This document shows positions 47,614 to 56,135 of a stretch of DNA of 64,000 nt, piece after piece. Positions within the stretch are counted from its first letter, which is position 1. Every line of letters begins with the position of its first letter. The translations under genes were made by a program, and so were the position numbers. Under the pieces are notes generated by a model that saw nothing but the letters and a program-made list of their open reading frames with translations, searched no databases and had not been told where the DNA came from. The stretch comes from Marinobacterium zhoushanense (GTDB lineage Bacteria > Pseudomonadota > Gammaproteobacteria > Pseudomonadales > Balneatricaceae), in assembly GCF_014641945.1 (NCBI RefSeq), contig NZ_BMIJ01000008.1:124001-188000 (forward strand), read 5' to 3'.

Positions 47614-47641
47614 TTAGACATTGGTCTATCGACAGTTAGAC
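47614..47641. promoter_or_regulatory. Proposed CrbR operator of acs, with a third half site
   Basis: TAGAC-ATTG-GTCTA (47615-47628) is a perfect palindrome that begins one base upstream of the -35. A further TTAGAC (47636-47641) repeats the first TTAGAC (47614-47619) at a distance of 22 bases, two helical turns. A close relative lies in the crbS/symporter region. Confidence 0.55.
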
Positions 47642-47662
47642 TAAAGAACAAAGGCGCTCGGA

Positions 47663-47682
47663 GTTTGTGAATACTCACAAAC
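47663..47682. promoter_or_regulatory. Perfect 8-base inverted repeat upstream of acs
   Basis: GTTTGTGA-ATAC-TCACAAAC lies between fleR and acs, about 50 bases upstream of the acs -35. It has TGTGA and TCACA arms like CRP/Vfr sites but with a 4-base rather than 6-base spacer. On the minus strand no T-tract follows, so it is a poor terminator for fleR. Confidence 0.5.
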
Positions 47683-47738
47683 AATCCAAGCCAAACTCGC
47701 AACCTACCGCAGTATAGTCAGGGTTAGCGTCTTGGGAG

Positions 47739-49121
47739 TTACAGCTCGATCCCCTCTTCCCGCATTCGCGCCAGCTTGTAGCGCAGGGTACGGGGGCTGA
47801 TACCCAACTTCTCCGCCGCGTCCTTGCGACTGCCGCCGCAGGCGTTCAGGGCATCGAGTATCAACTGGTATTCACGCTGGCGCAGGTCCTGGCCCAGGAC
47901 TCCGCCGAACTCCTCCGGCTCGGACCGATCCGTATCACCCCCAGGCAGGGACCCAACTGCCGCTCCGAACGCAATGCCACCGAGGGGTATCGCCCCACCA
48001 GTCAGATGGAGATCAGGGGTATCGATCAGGTTGGTAGGCTGCAGGATCAACGCGCGCTGAATTGCATTATCAAGCTCGCGCACATTGCCTGGCCAATCGT
48101 GCTCACGCAGTGCCGCCTGCGCCGGCACCGACAGCTGCGCAGGAGGCCGTTTCATCTTGCCGCAATGGCGCTGCAGGATACGCTGGGCCAGCGGAACGAT
48201 ATCCTCCCGTCGCTCACGCAGAGGCTGCCACTGCAACGGGAAGACGTTGAGCCGATAGTAGAGGTCCTCGCGAAAGCGCCCTTCGGCGACATGCGCCTCC
48301 AGCTTACGGTTGCTGGTCGCCAGGACGCGCACATCCAGGGCGATGGTCTTGCGCCCGCCGATCCGTTCCACCTCCTGCTCCTGCAGCACACGCAGCAACT
48401 TGGCTTGCAGCCCCAGATCCATCTCACTGATCTCGTCCAGTAGCAGGGTGCCGCCGTTAGCCTGCTCGAACTTGCCGGGCGCGCTGGTATAGGCGCCGGT
48501 AAACGCCCCTTTCTCATGGCCGAACAGGGTCGCTTCGAGCATGTTTTCCGGTATTGCGGCGCAGTTGATAGCAACGAACGCCTGCTGTGCGCGACCGGAA
48601 TGATCATGGATATAGCGTGCCAGCACCTCTTTACCGGTACCCGACTCCCCGGTAATCAGCACCGTAGAGTCGGTTTGCGCTACCCTTTGTGCCAGTTGCA
48701 ACAGCTGGCGGCTGCCCGCCGATTCAGCCACCGGCGCCTCACGCTGAGTCGCGACGGTCGCCCCCCCGGCATGGCTGCGGATCAGCTCGATCAACTGCTC
48801 CGGCTCGAAGGGTTTCATCAGATAATCAACAGCGCCGTTGCGGATCGCATCGACCGCTTTCCCCACCTGACCGAAGGCGGTGATCAACGCCACCGGAAGC
48901 CCGGGATAGCTCTGACGCAGCTGCTTTAACAACGCATGCCCATCCATGCCGGGCATATTCACATCGGACACCACCATGTCCGCGTTCTGCCGTTTTAGCA
49001 CCTCCAGCGCCTCCTCGCCGCTGCCAGCCAGGAGATAACCAACGCCGGCCAACTCCAGGGTATCGGCGAGCGCTTCGCGCAGATCCAGGTCATCTTCAAC
49101 GATCAGTACACAGGGGCTCAT
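47739..49121 (-). CDS. fleR: FleR (FlrC), sigma-54 response regulator of flagellar genes
   Basis: A 460-residue NtrC-type activator: receiver with Asp53 (MVVSDVNMPGMDG), AAA+ domain with Walker A GESGTGKEVLARYIH, sigma-54 contact loop GAFTGA, Walker B GGTLLLDEI, and C-terminal Fis-type HTH (RKDAAEKLGISPRTLRYKL). It activates the second tier of flagellar genes when phosphorylated by FleS. It follows fleS by 5 bases. Confidence 0.94.
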   Translation of the reverse strand: MSPCVLIVEDDLDLREALADTLELAGVGYLLAGSGEEALEVLKRQNADMVVSDVNMPGMDGHALLKQLRQSYPGLPVALITAFGQVGKAVDAIRNGAVDYLMKPFEPEQLIELIRSHAGGATVATQREAPVAESAGSRQLLQLAQRVAQTDSTVLITGESGTGKEVLARYIHDHSGRAQQAFVAINCAAIPENMLEATLFGHEKGAFTGAYTSAPGKFEQANGGTLLLDEISEMDLGLQAKLLRVLQEQEVERIGGRKTIALDVRVLATSNRKLEAHVAEGRFREDLYYRLNVFPLQWQPLRERREDIVPLAQRILQRHCGKMKRPPAQLSVPAQAALREHDWPGNVRELDNAIQRALILQPTNLIDTPDLHLTGGAIPLGGIAFGAAVGSLPGGDTDRSEPEEFGGVLGQDLRQREYQLILDALNACGGSRKDAAEKLGISPRTLRYKLARMREEGIEL

Positions 49122-49126
49122 AGGGG

Positions 49127-50173
49127 TTATCCATCGTTTTCAACAGAGGGTAGCAGAAAGGTGGCGCAGGTACCGACGCTGGGGACCGATGTCAGGCGAA
49201 ACTCACCATGGTGTGCTCGGGCAACGACCTGCGCCACCGCCAACCCAAGCCCAGTGCCATGGGATTTGGTGGTGTAGAAAGGCTCCAGCGCCCGCTTGAT
49301 CTGCTCAGGCGCCATACCCGGCCCCTTGTCGATCACATCCAGACGCAACCAGGGCGACTGTTGGCTGAGCTTGATCTGCAATTCCGCTCCCTGGCCACAG
49401 GCCTGGAGTGCATTAGTCACCAGATTCAGGATCGCGCCAAGCAGGGCCTCCAGATTGCACTGAATGGTCAACTCAGGGGCATTGTTGACAAAACTGCAGT
49501 CGGCATTGGCATTGGCCAGTGGCATATCGAGCAGGTCGTCGATGCGGGCCACCAGTTGGCTGGCCGTGACCCGGTTATCCAGCTTGGTTTCGCCGCGGGC
49601 GAAGATCAGCATATCCCGCACCTGCTGCTCCAGGTGGGTCAGCCGCGATTTGACCTTGCCGGCAAAGCGGATCCGCTGTTCATCGGTCAGCTCCGGCGCA
49701 GCCAGATGACTGGCGTAGAGTAGCGCGGCGCTTAACGGGGTGCGTACCTGATGCGCCAGTGAGGCCATCATCCGGCCCATCTCGGACAGCCGCTGGTAGT
49801 GGGACAGCTTGTGTTGCAATAATCGGGTGTCGGTCTGATCGGAGACAAACACCAGTTGTCCCGGCTCACCTTCGAGTGCCCGTGTCGCCAGACTGACCCG
49901 CTTGCCATTTTTCAGCGACACTTCGTGGCCATCATCAGGCCGGGGAGCGAAGCAGGCCGCAATGACGTCTACCCAGCGCTTGCCAAACAGCTCAACGCCC
50001 AGCAGCGCCTGCGCCGCCGGGTTGCACTCGGCTATCTCGCCCTTGTTATCGATCACCAGCACACCGCTGGGCATCTGATCGATCAGTCGCCGGAGTCGTT
50101 GCGCCGCGTCTCGCTCGCTGCGCAGCTGCTCAAGCTCACGCTCCAGTTCGGCGATTCTCGCCGTATCGCTCAT
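49127..50173 (-). CDS. fleS: FleS (FlrB), sensor kinase for FleR
   Basis: A 348-residue soluble kinase: short N-terminal coiled coil, PAS domain (about 25-115), HisKA with His141 (MASLAHQVRTPLSAALLY) and HATPase with DKGPGMAPEQI and GTGLGLAVAQ. No membrane segment is present, as in Pseudomonas FleS. The ATG overlaps the fleQ stop as ATGA. Confidence 0.94.
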   Translation of the reverse strand: MSDTARIAELERELEQLRSERDAAQRLRRLIDQMPSGVLVIDNKGEIAECNPAAQALLGVELFGKRWVDVIAACFAPRPDDGHEVSLKNGKRVSLATRALEGEPGQLVFVSDQTDTRLLQHKLSHYQRLSEMGRMMASLAHQVRTPLSAALLYASHLAAPELTDEQRIRFAGKVKSRLTHLEQQVRDMLIFARGETKLDNRVTASQLVARIDDLLDMPLANANADCSFVNNAPELTIQCNLEALLGAILNLVTNALQACGQGAELQIKLSQQSPWLRLDVIDKGPGMAPEQIKRALEPFYTTKSHGTGLGLAVAQVVARAHHGEFRLTSVPSVGTCATFLLPSVENDG

Positions 50174-51609
50174 TGGCGTGCGATTCCATATTTGCGCATC
50201 TTTTCCACCAGGGTCGTACGCCTGATCCCCAACTCATCCGCCGCCCGCGCCACCACGTTGCCGCAGCGCGTCAGGGCCTGATTGATCAGCGATTGCTCAA
50301 GCTTTTCCAGAAAGGGCTTCAGTTCTATCCCCTTCTCAGGCAGGACGACAGCAGAGTTCTCCAGGCGCGCGCCTGGCTTGGTGGTCGACGCTATCACATA
50401 CAGATCAGTAACACTTGGACTGTCATAGCGAGATGGATCGGGCTCATCCAGATGTCGGAATTTTGGCGGTAACTCCGATACCCCGACCACCTCACCGGGG
50501 TAAATAATGGCTAGGCGTTCCATAAGGTTTGCCAGCTCCCTCACATTGCCGGACCATGTGTGGCGCTTGAGAGACTCCACGGCAGATGCGTGTAGCTGAA
50601 ACGGCGTCAGCCCTTGTTCAGTTAAACGCTCAGCCAGGTTATTAATTAGTAACGGCAGATCCTCCAGGCGATCCCGCAACGCCGGCATCTCGATGGGGAA
50701 AACATTCAGCCGGTAATAAAGATCCTCTCGAAAATCGCCTTCGTCGATCATCTGTTCCAGGTCTTTGTGTGTCGCGGTGATAATCCGCACATCCGCATCG
50801 AGCGTCTTGCTGCCCCCAACACGCTCGAACTGCCGCTCCTGCAACACCCTCAGCAGCTTGACCTGCATCGGCAGGGGCATATCGCCGATTTCATCAAGAA
50901 ACAGCGTGCCGCCCTGGGCCAGCTCAAAACGCCCGGCCCGACTTGAGATCGCGCCGGTAAACGCCCCTTTTTCGTGGCCGAACAGTTCGCTCTCAAGCAG
51001 TTCTGACGGAATCGCACCGCAGTTCACCGGAACAAAGGGGCCTGCTGCTCGTGGCGAGTTTTCATGCAGGATACGAGCAACCACCTCTTTGCCGGTGCCC
51101 GACTCGCCGGTGATCAGTACACTGACATCCCGTGACGCGACCTGCGAGATCAGTCTTTTTACCGAGTTAATTGCCTCGCTTTGACCGACGAACCCGTCGA
51201 ACTCAGGGGCGACAGCGTTCAACCCCAAGCGCTTGAACAGGTTACAGCGGTGGATAAGATCGAGTACATCGTCGTAACGGTAGGGGGGAATCAACTCCCC
51301 TACCACCCCCATCGACTGGGCATCGTAGCTGGACTCTTCATCTCCCCAATGCTCCAGCATCACTTTGGGCAATACGCGGCCTTTGCTGTTGAAATCGACC
51401 AACAGTTTTTCCAGCGAGATCGGCAAACTGCTGCGTCCAATCAGGATCAGACCGAACCGCTCGAGATCGACCGAGTTGCCGCGCTGCAGCCAACTGACAT
51501 AGTCGAACCGATGGGCCGCAACGTCGATAAAGGCGAGAAGCTCCGCAAGGCGTGACGAGCGATCAGAGTCATCGTCAAGAATCAAAGCGTCAATTTTTTC
51601 ACTATCCAT
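50170..51609 (-). CDS. fleQ: FleQ (FlrA), master sigma-54 activator of flagellar genes
   Basis: A 479-residue activator with a receiver-like N-terminal domain that has no phospho-acceptor aspartate (LILIGRSSLP in its place), an AAA+ domain (GESGTGKEVVARILH, GAFTGA, GGTLFLDEIGDM) and a Fis-type HTH (VARAADELGIRRTTLVEKM). The lack of the aspartate and the order fleQ-fleS-fleR support FleQ. The Pseudomonas protein also binds c-di-GMP; the LFGHEKGAFTG and arginine-rich linker region is compatible but I cannot prove binding. A FleQ-like box lies upstream. Confidence 0.94.
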   Translation of the reverse strand: MDSEKIDALILDDDSDRSSRLAELLAFIDVAAHRFDYVSWLQRGNSVDLERFGLILIGRSSLPISLEKLLVDFNSKGRVLPKVMLEHWGDEESSYDAQSMGVVGELIPPYRYDDVLDLIHRCNLFKRLGLNAVAPEFDGFVGQSEAINSVKRLISQVASRDVSVLITGESGTGKEVVARILHENSPRAAGPFVPVNCGAIPSELLESELFGHEKGAFTGAISSRAGRFELAQGGTLFLDEIGDMPLPMQVKLLRVLQERQFERVGGSKTLDADVRIITATHKDLEQMIDEGDFREDLYYRLNVFPIEMPALRDRLEDLPLLINNLAERLTEQGLTPFQLHASAVESLKRHTWSGNVRELANLMERLAIIYPGEVVGVSELPPKFRHLDEPDPSRYDSPSVTDLYVIASTTKPGARLENSAVVLPEKGIELKPFLEKLEQSLINQALTRCGNVVARAADELGIRRTTLVEKMRKYGIARQ

Positions 51610-51661
51610 GGCTTATGCGTACGCTAGATTTGCTGTTAAAGTGCCCTGCAGACGGGCGGAA

Positions 51662-51675
51662 GTCAATCATTTGAC
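51662..51675. promoter_or_regulatory. FleQ-box-like site between fleQ and pseB
   Basis: GTCAATCATTTGAC (plus strand) matches GTCAATAAATTGAC at 12 of 14 and is a palindrome GTCAA-N4-TTGAC. It lies 53 bases upstream of fleQ and 190 upstream of pseB, so it could serve autoregulation or the glycan genes. Confidence 0.55.
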
Positions 51676-51770
51676 GCTTATTTTACCGCGACTCCGGTCG
51701 ATACAGGTCAGAGGAGCGTCAATAACAACTCTATTTGCTCAAATACGCAGGTGAACAATCCCTGATCAGG

Positions 51771-51784
51771 TTCTTCACGAAGAA
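51771..51784. promoter_or_regulatory. Perfect palindrome upstream of pseB
   Basis: TTCTTC-AC-GAAGAA is followed 6 bases later by TGTTATAAAG, which could hold the -10 (TATAAA) of a pseB promoter. No regulator can be named. Confidence 0.35.
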
Positions 51785-51866
51785 TAGTGTGTTATAAAGG
51801 CTTTACGGCCCTTTGGTTTCAAATAGATAACGACTAGACAACTACGCCGACAGGAAGCTCTGGTAA

Positions 51867-52871
51867 ATGTTCAATGATAAAGTCATTCTGATTACCGGTG
51901 GGACAGGCTCTTTTGGGCGACTCTATACCCAGACGCTGCTGACCCGCTACAAACCCAGAAAGCTGATCATCTACTCCAGAGACGAACTCAAGCAGTATGA
52001 GATGCAGCAGGAGTTCAACGCCCCCTGCATGCGCTATTTTATCGGCGATGTGCGCGATCAGACCCGTTTGATTCAGGCCACCCGGGGTGTTGACTACATC
52101 ATTCACGCAGCAGCGCTTAAGCAGGTGCCGGCGGCGGAGTACAACCCGACAGAGTGCATCAAGACCAATATCCACGGTGCAGAAAATGTCATCCATGCGG
52201 CACTGACCAACAACGTCAAGAAGGTCATTGCACTCTCCACGGACAAGGCGGCGAATCCGATCAATCTTTATGGCGCGACTAAACTCGCATCGGACAAACT
52301 GTTCGTCGCTGCTAACAATATGGCAGGAGGGTTAGATACCGAGTTTTCTGTCGTTCGCTATGGGAATGTTGTTGGCTCACGTGGTTCAGTCGTCCCGCTG
52401 TTTAAAAAGCTGATCGCGAGTGGTTCAGATCACCTACCGATTACCGACAAGGAGATGACCCGCTTCTGGATCAGTCTTCAACAGGGTGTCGACTTTGTTC
52501 TGAAGAACTTCGAACGGATGCATGGCGGCGAGATCTTTGTTCCCAAGATTCCCTCCGTGCGGATTGTAGACCTGGCCACCGCTATGGCCCCCGACCTTGA
52601 ACAGCGTGAAGTCGGCATTCGTCCAGGTGAAAAGCTGCATGAAGTCATGTGTCCAATGGATGATTGTCATCTAACCTTGGAGTTTGACGATCACTATGTG
52701 ATACGTCCCTCCATCATCTTCAACAGCAGAAGCAATAACTTTGAGATTAATGAACTGGGAGAGTCTGGCCACCCAGTAAATAGAGGATTTGAATACTCCT
52801 CAGGCGGCAATGCCCGCTTTCTGACTATCAACGAGATCAAAGAATTCAATCAGAAAGCAATATCCGGCTAG
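51867..52871 (+). CDS. pseB: PseB, UDP-N-acetylglucosamine 4,6-dehydratase (inverting)
   Basis: A 334-residue extended short-chain dehydrogenase with NAD(P) motif GGTGSFG (11-17), STDKAANP (Thr125, Asp126, Lys127) and YGATK (Tyr135, Lys139). The TDK active site marks the 4,6-dehydratase/5-epimerase PseB/FlaA1 type, the first step toward pseudaminic acid and related sugars. It is next to fleQ and starts the glycan cluster, which suggests flagellin glycosylation. PseC, PseH, PseG, PseI and PseF are not in the window. AGGAAG lies upstream of the ATG. Confidence 0.88.
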   Translation: MFNDKVILITGGTGSFGRLYTQTLLTRYKPRKLIIYSRDELKQYEMQQEFNAPCMRYFIGDVRDQTRLIQATRGVDYIIHAAALKQVPAAEYNPTECIKTNIHGAENVIHAALTNNVKKVIALSTDKAANPINLYGATKLASDKLFVAANNMAGGLDTEFSVVRYGNVVGSRGSVVPLFKKLIASGSDHLPITDKEMTRFWISLQQGVDFVLKNFERMHGGEIFVPKIPSVRIVDLATAMAPDLEQREVGIRPGEKLHEVMCPMDDCHLTLEFDDHYVIRPSIIFNSRSNNFEINELGESGHPVNRGFEYSSGGNARFLTINEIKEFNQKAISG

Positions 52872-52911
52872 TCAATACCAGGATCGCAAACAGATAGACT
52901 TTAATACAAGC

Positions 52912-54360
52912 ATGAATGTCAAAACGAAACCCTCTCGACTCTTATATGTAGTGCCGGACTTTTTCCCGTCGGCCAGTGGCTACGCTCATGCTTGCGAAAA
53001 CTTCATATACGCTGTTGCTAACCTTGGATATGAAGTTCTTATTCTGAGTTTTAAGCCCGCAGAACTGCCTACTCCTCACGACAACATCGCAATAAAGTCA
53101 ATTCTGCGATCGAACCGGGATGAAATGAAAACTATTTTTAAAGAGCAGCTTGGTTCAAATTGGGATGCTCTCATTATTGAAACGTTCGAAAACAGTGATG
53201 TCTGCAACTGGCTGATCGACACCCTCAATATTCCTCTCGTTTCAACTGCCGTCAGAATTCACGCCGCCACAGAAACTGAAATCTATGCGTCGACACCAAA
53301 TGAGTACTACAGCAGAATGTTTGACGAGGCAAAATGCCTTGCATCGAAGGTTCCTAACATCTGGTCTACCACAAATTACTACATAGATTTTTTCAAGGAT
53401 CAATACGGACTTACACAGGTTGAAGGCTATTTAAAAAGATACTCGATCATACCCAACATTCCAGGCAAGCGTAAAAAAGAGCTATTGCCTGAGCCATCAG
53501 CACATCTAATAGACATATTAAGCAAAAACAATAAAAACAAAACTCTATTTGCTCTGGGTAGGATGTCCGAACAAGGGGTAAGCCAGAAGAACTTCAGAAC
53601 CTTACTCGATGCTATCGCCATAGCACAGGACGAATTAAAAAAACTAGGTAGTAAAGTATTAATCATTGGTGATGGCGAGCTTCGAAGGAGTCTTGAAATA
53701 CAAGCTAGGTCGATAAATATATCCGATCTCGTTTCATTTGTATCTGAACTTTCACATGAGGATATCCTGCACCTTACCCGTATCTCTCATGCTGGCATAT
53801 TAATATCCACGTACGAAGGGCACTCCATGTTCTCCGTGGAGTGTCTAAGCAATGGCTTACCACTGCTTTTCTCAGAAAAAACGGGTATTGCAGAATATAT
53901 AGAACATGGCAAAACCGGAGTATCTGTAGACCCTAACGATCCATTTTCAGTCGCCGAAGGGCTTATCGAAATAACCCGCGGCGAACATAATAAAGATAGT
54001 ATTAAATCACAATATTTGCAAAAGTTCGGGCAAGAAATCACGATTAGTAAATGTAAATTCATAATAGATCAGCTTGCGTCAAGATCAAAATACCCTAAAG
54101 CAATTGTATTTGGCACTGGCGGCTACTTAAATAAGGTGATTGAAAAGATCAACAGAAACTTCAATATTGTTGCTTTTGCAGATAACAGCATAGAAAAACA
54201 AGGAAATTCATTATTCGGCGCTCCGATTATTGCCCCATCTCACATCCATTCTATAGATCATGACCTTGTCATATTAGCAAGTTCAGCGACAGAAAGTATA
54301 AAGGCACAACTTATAGAACTAAAAATCCAGAAAGAAAACATAATAAAACTTGATATGTAA
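52912..54360 (+). CDS. Family 4-like glycosyltransferase with C-terminal Rossmann-like module
   Basis: A 482-residue protein. Residues 1-390 look like a GT-B transferase: LYVVPDFFPSASGYAHACEN at the start, GRMSEQGVSQKNFRTLLDAI, LIIGDGELRRSLE and the nucleotide-sugar segment STYEGHSMFSVECLSNGLPL. Residues about 393-482 form a separate module, KAIVFGTGGYLNKVIEKINR ... IVAFADNS ... LVILASSA, similar to the N-terminal domain of PglD-type proteins and to modules in three other proteins of this cluster. Codon use is A+T-rich compared with pseB. No clear ribosome site precedes the ATG. The acceptor and sugar are unknown. Confidence 0.75.
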   Translation: MNVKTKPSRLLYVVPDFFPSASGYAHACENFIYAVANLGYEVLILSFKPAELPTPHDNIAIKSILRSNRDEMKTIFKEQLGSNWDALIIETFENSDVCNWLIDTLNIPLVSTAVRIHAATETEIYASTPNEYYSRMFDEAKCLASKVPNIWSTTNYYIDFFKDQYGLTQVEGYLKRYSIIPNIPGKRKKELLPEPSAHLIDILSKNNKNKTLFALGRMSEQGVSQKNFRTLLDAIAIAQDELKKLGSKVLIIGDGELRRSLEIQARSINISDLVSFVSELSHEDILHLTRISHAGILISTYEGHSMFSVECLSNGLPLLFSEKTGIAEYIEHGKTGVSVDPNDPFSVAEGLIEITRGEHNKDSIKSQYLQKFGQEITISKCKFIIDQLASRSKYPKAIVFGTGGYLNKVIEKINRNFNIVAFADNSIEKQGNSLFGAPIIAPSHIHSIDHDLVILASSATESIKAQLIELKIQKENIIKLDM

Positions 54361-54416
54361 TAAGCAGAAACACTGGATATAAACAATTCAAAACCAGCAC
54401 TTTATATTGGCAAAAC

Positions 54417-55226
54417 ATGAAAAAATTAAACAAGATCTCTATAGAAAATATGTCAGACTGGTTTACTTCAAAAACAGATCCTGACTATCAACTAAAAGAC
54501 TACCTCAGCAGCAAGGGCAAAGGTAAAAAATTTTATCCTACGTATCAGCAGATCAGCCGGGATCTTTTCCGTTGCGATAGCATGTACGAAAATTTGAGTG
54601 AGGACTATGGTACAACTGATAACGTCCTGGGAGATCCAAACCTTGCCCATATTGACGAAAAAGACTTTACAGATATCGTAAACATGGTATCTAACCAAAA
54701 ATTGAAAATATTCGTAGAAGTTGGGTCTTTTTGTGGTTCTTCCGCACTATTTTTCTCCAATTATTTTCAACAGCATAATATAAACGCAATTATTATCTGT
54801 ATCGACACTTGGTGTGGAGATATTAACATGTGGCTAAGGCCAGAGTTTGATATCTACATGAACAAGTCGGATGGAAACCCTGATCTATTCAAGCATTTCA
54901 TCAACTCTGTCATTAAGTTTGGGAAAGAAGAGAGCATTATACCATTGCGCAGCAGCTCGGTTGTAGCAGCCAGAATGCTGGAGGTCCTCGCATATAAAAT
55001 AGATGCTGTTTACCTAGATTCAGCACATGAGTCTGGCGAGACATTTATGGAACTAAACCTATATTTTGACCTACTCAGAGATGGCGGCGTTATATTCGGC
55101 GACGATTACAACATTTTTCCCGCAGTAAAAAAGGATGTAGATCTATTTTCTGAAGTAATAAATCAGAAAGTAACATTCTTCAACAATAAAAACAGCAAAA
55201 ACCCGATTTGGATGTTTAAGAAATAA
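54417..55226 (+). CDS. Class I SAM-dependent methyltransferase
   Basis: A 269-residue protein. Motif I is IFVEVGSFCGSSALFF (about 100-115), followed by IICIDTWCGD (acidic loop binding the ribose), ARMLEVLAYKIDAVYLDSAHE and LRDGGVIFGDDY. This fits the Methyltransf_24 type seen in surface polysaccharide and small-molecule clusters. It is strongly A+T-rich. It is 56 bases downstream of the glycosyltransferase gene in the same direction and ends at a hairpin. The target is unknown; a sugar or an aglycone hydroxyl are both possible. Confidence 0.75.
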   Translation: MKKLNKISIENMSDWFTSKTDPDYQLKDYLSSKGKGKKFYPTYQQISRDLFRCDSMYENLSEDYGTTDNVLGDPNLAHIDEKDFTDIVNMVSNQKLKIFVEVGSFCGSSALFFSNYFQQHNINAIIICIDTWCGDINMWLRPEFDIYMNKSDGNPDLFKHFINSVIKFGKEESIIPLRSSSVVAARMLEVLAYKIDAVYLDSAHESGETFMELNLYFDLLRDGGVIFGDDYNIFPAVKKDVDLFSEVINQKVTFFNNKNSKNPIWMFKK

Positions 55227-55235
55227 ATGTTTAGT

Positions 55236-55273
55236 GTCATCCGCCGGCAAGCGTGGCGGCGAATGACCCTTTT
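55236..55273 (+). terminator. Hairpin between convergent methyltransferase and sulfotransferase genes
   Basis: GTCATCCGCCG pairs with CGGCGAATGAC (one mismatch, loop of 10) and is followed by CCTTTT on the plus strand. It ends the plus-strand run from pseB and overlaps the sulfotransferase stop. Confidence 0.6.
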
Positions 55274-56093
55274 AGATATTAGATAAATTTTCGAACATCC
55301 AGTGATAATCAGAATTACTGAAATAAGATACAACCTCCTTAGAATTTGATATTTTTTTCATTATATCGACGGGGGTTTTTACCAACGGAGTTTCTACTTT
55401 AGTCATCCATTCAGAATCTGGTATCACAGATGACAACTTTTCTTTAGCATAATTTGTGACGCAATTATTCAAAAAACACTCATCGTAGTGCAACTCGACA
55501 CTTTGATTATATCCTTTCAGAAATTCTTTAAATAAGTTGACATTTTTAGATAACGCCCCAATAAAATAATTACACTCCTCCACATCAACATATAAGCCAA
55601 TATCAGTTTTACTATCTGAATACTCTCCTTTCCTGTAATGAGATTCGCCTACAGCATTAGCATATTTAATTGACAAATACTGTTCGAATAAATTATCTCG
55701 AATCAGATGAACTATTGGGTAGCCTCTATTGATAAAGTACGACAAAAGCACAGGCGGATAAAATATATTATTCGATTCTCCAACCACATATGACCACTGA
55801 TCATACTTAATATCCACAAGAAAATAATCTGTGCCTGAAAGCTTAGATAGATAATCAAAGTACTCTCCAATATATCGTGTAACTTCTCCCCTTCTATAGA
55901 ATCCAATATTTTTCTTGCGATACTTAGACATCCAATAAAAATAATTGGAAGGGATTTCCGTTACATGATACTCAGAAGTCATGAAGATCTCAGCAAAGCT
56001 GGTTACCCGCTTTTGACTTTCCAAGGCCTGTCCAAGAGCCGTAGTGCCCGATCGCTGATTAGCACACAATATTATAGGCTGAGAGGACATCAT
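55272..56093 (-). CDS. PAPS-dependent sulfotransferase-like protein
   Basis: A 273-residue protein with the 5'-phosphosulfate loop ILCANQRSGTTALGQAL (Arg14-Thr18) and the 3'-phosphate segment YPIVHLIRDNLFEQYLSIKY. This resembles the Stf0/trehalose sulfotransferase group, including the FAEIF segment near residue 33. It would add sulfate to a sugar or lipid-linked glycan. The gene is strongly A+T-rich, and it is convergent with the methyltransferase, unlike the rest of the left arm. Donor synthesis genes (cysD, cysN, cysC) are not in the window. Confidence 0.8.
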   Translation of the reverse strand: MMSSQPIILCANQRSGTTALGQALESQKRVTSFAEIFMTSEYHVTEIPSNYFYWMSKYRKKNIGFYRRGEVTRYIGEYFDYLSKLSGTDYFLVDIKYDQWSYVVGESNNIFYPPVLLSYFINRGYPIVHLIRDNLFEQYLSIKYANAVGESHYRKGEYSDSKTDIGLYVDVEECNYFIGALSKNVNLFKEFLKGYNQSVELHYDECFLNNCVTNYAKEKLSSVIPDSEWMTKVETPLVKTPVDIMKKISNSKEVVSYFSNSDYHWMFENLSNI

Positions 56094-56135
56094 TCATTTT
56101 CACCGTTTCGAAGTTAAAGATACTATAGTGCTTTA

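Noticed and set aside
47663..47682. Canonical CRP/Vfr site
   Set aside because: The two half sites are 4 bases apart, not 6, so both cannot be bound in the usual way.
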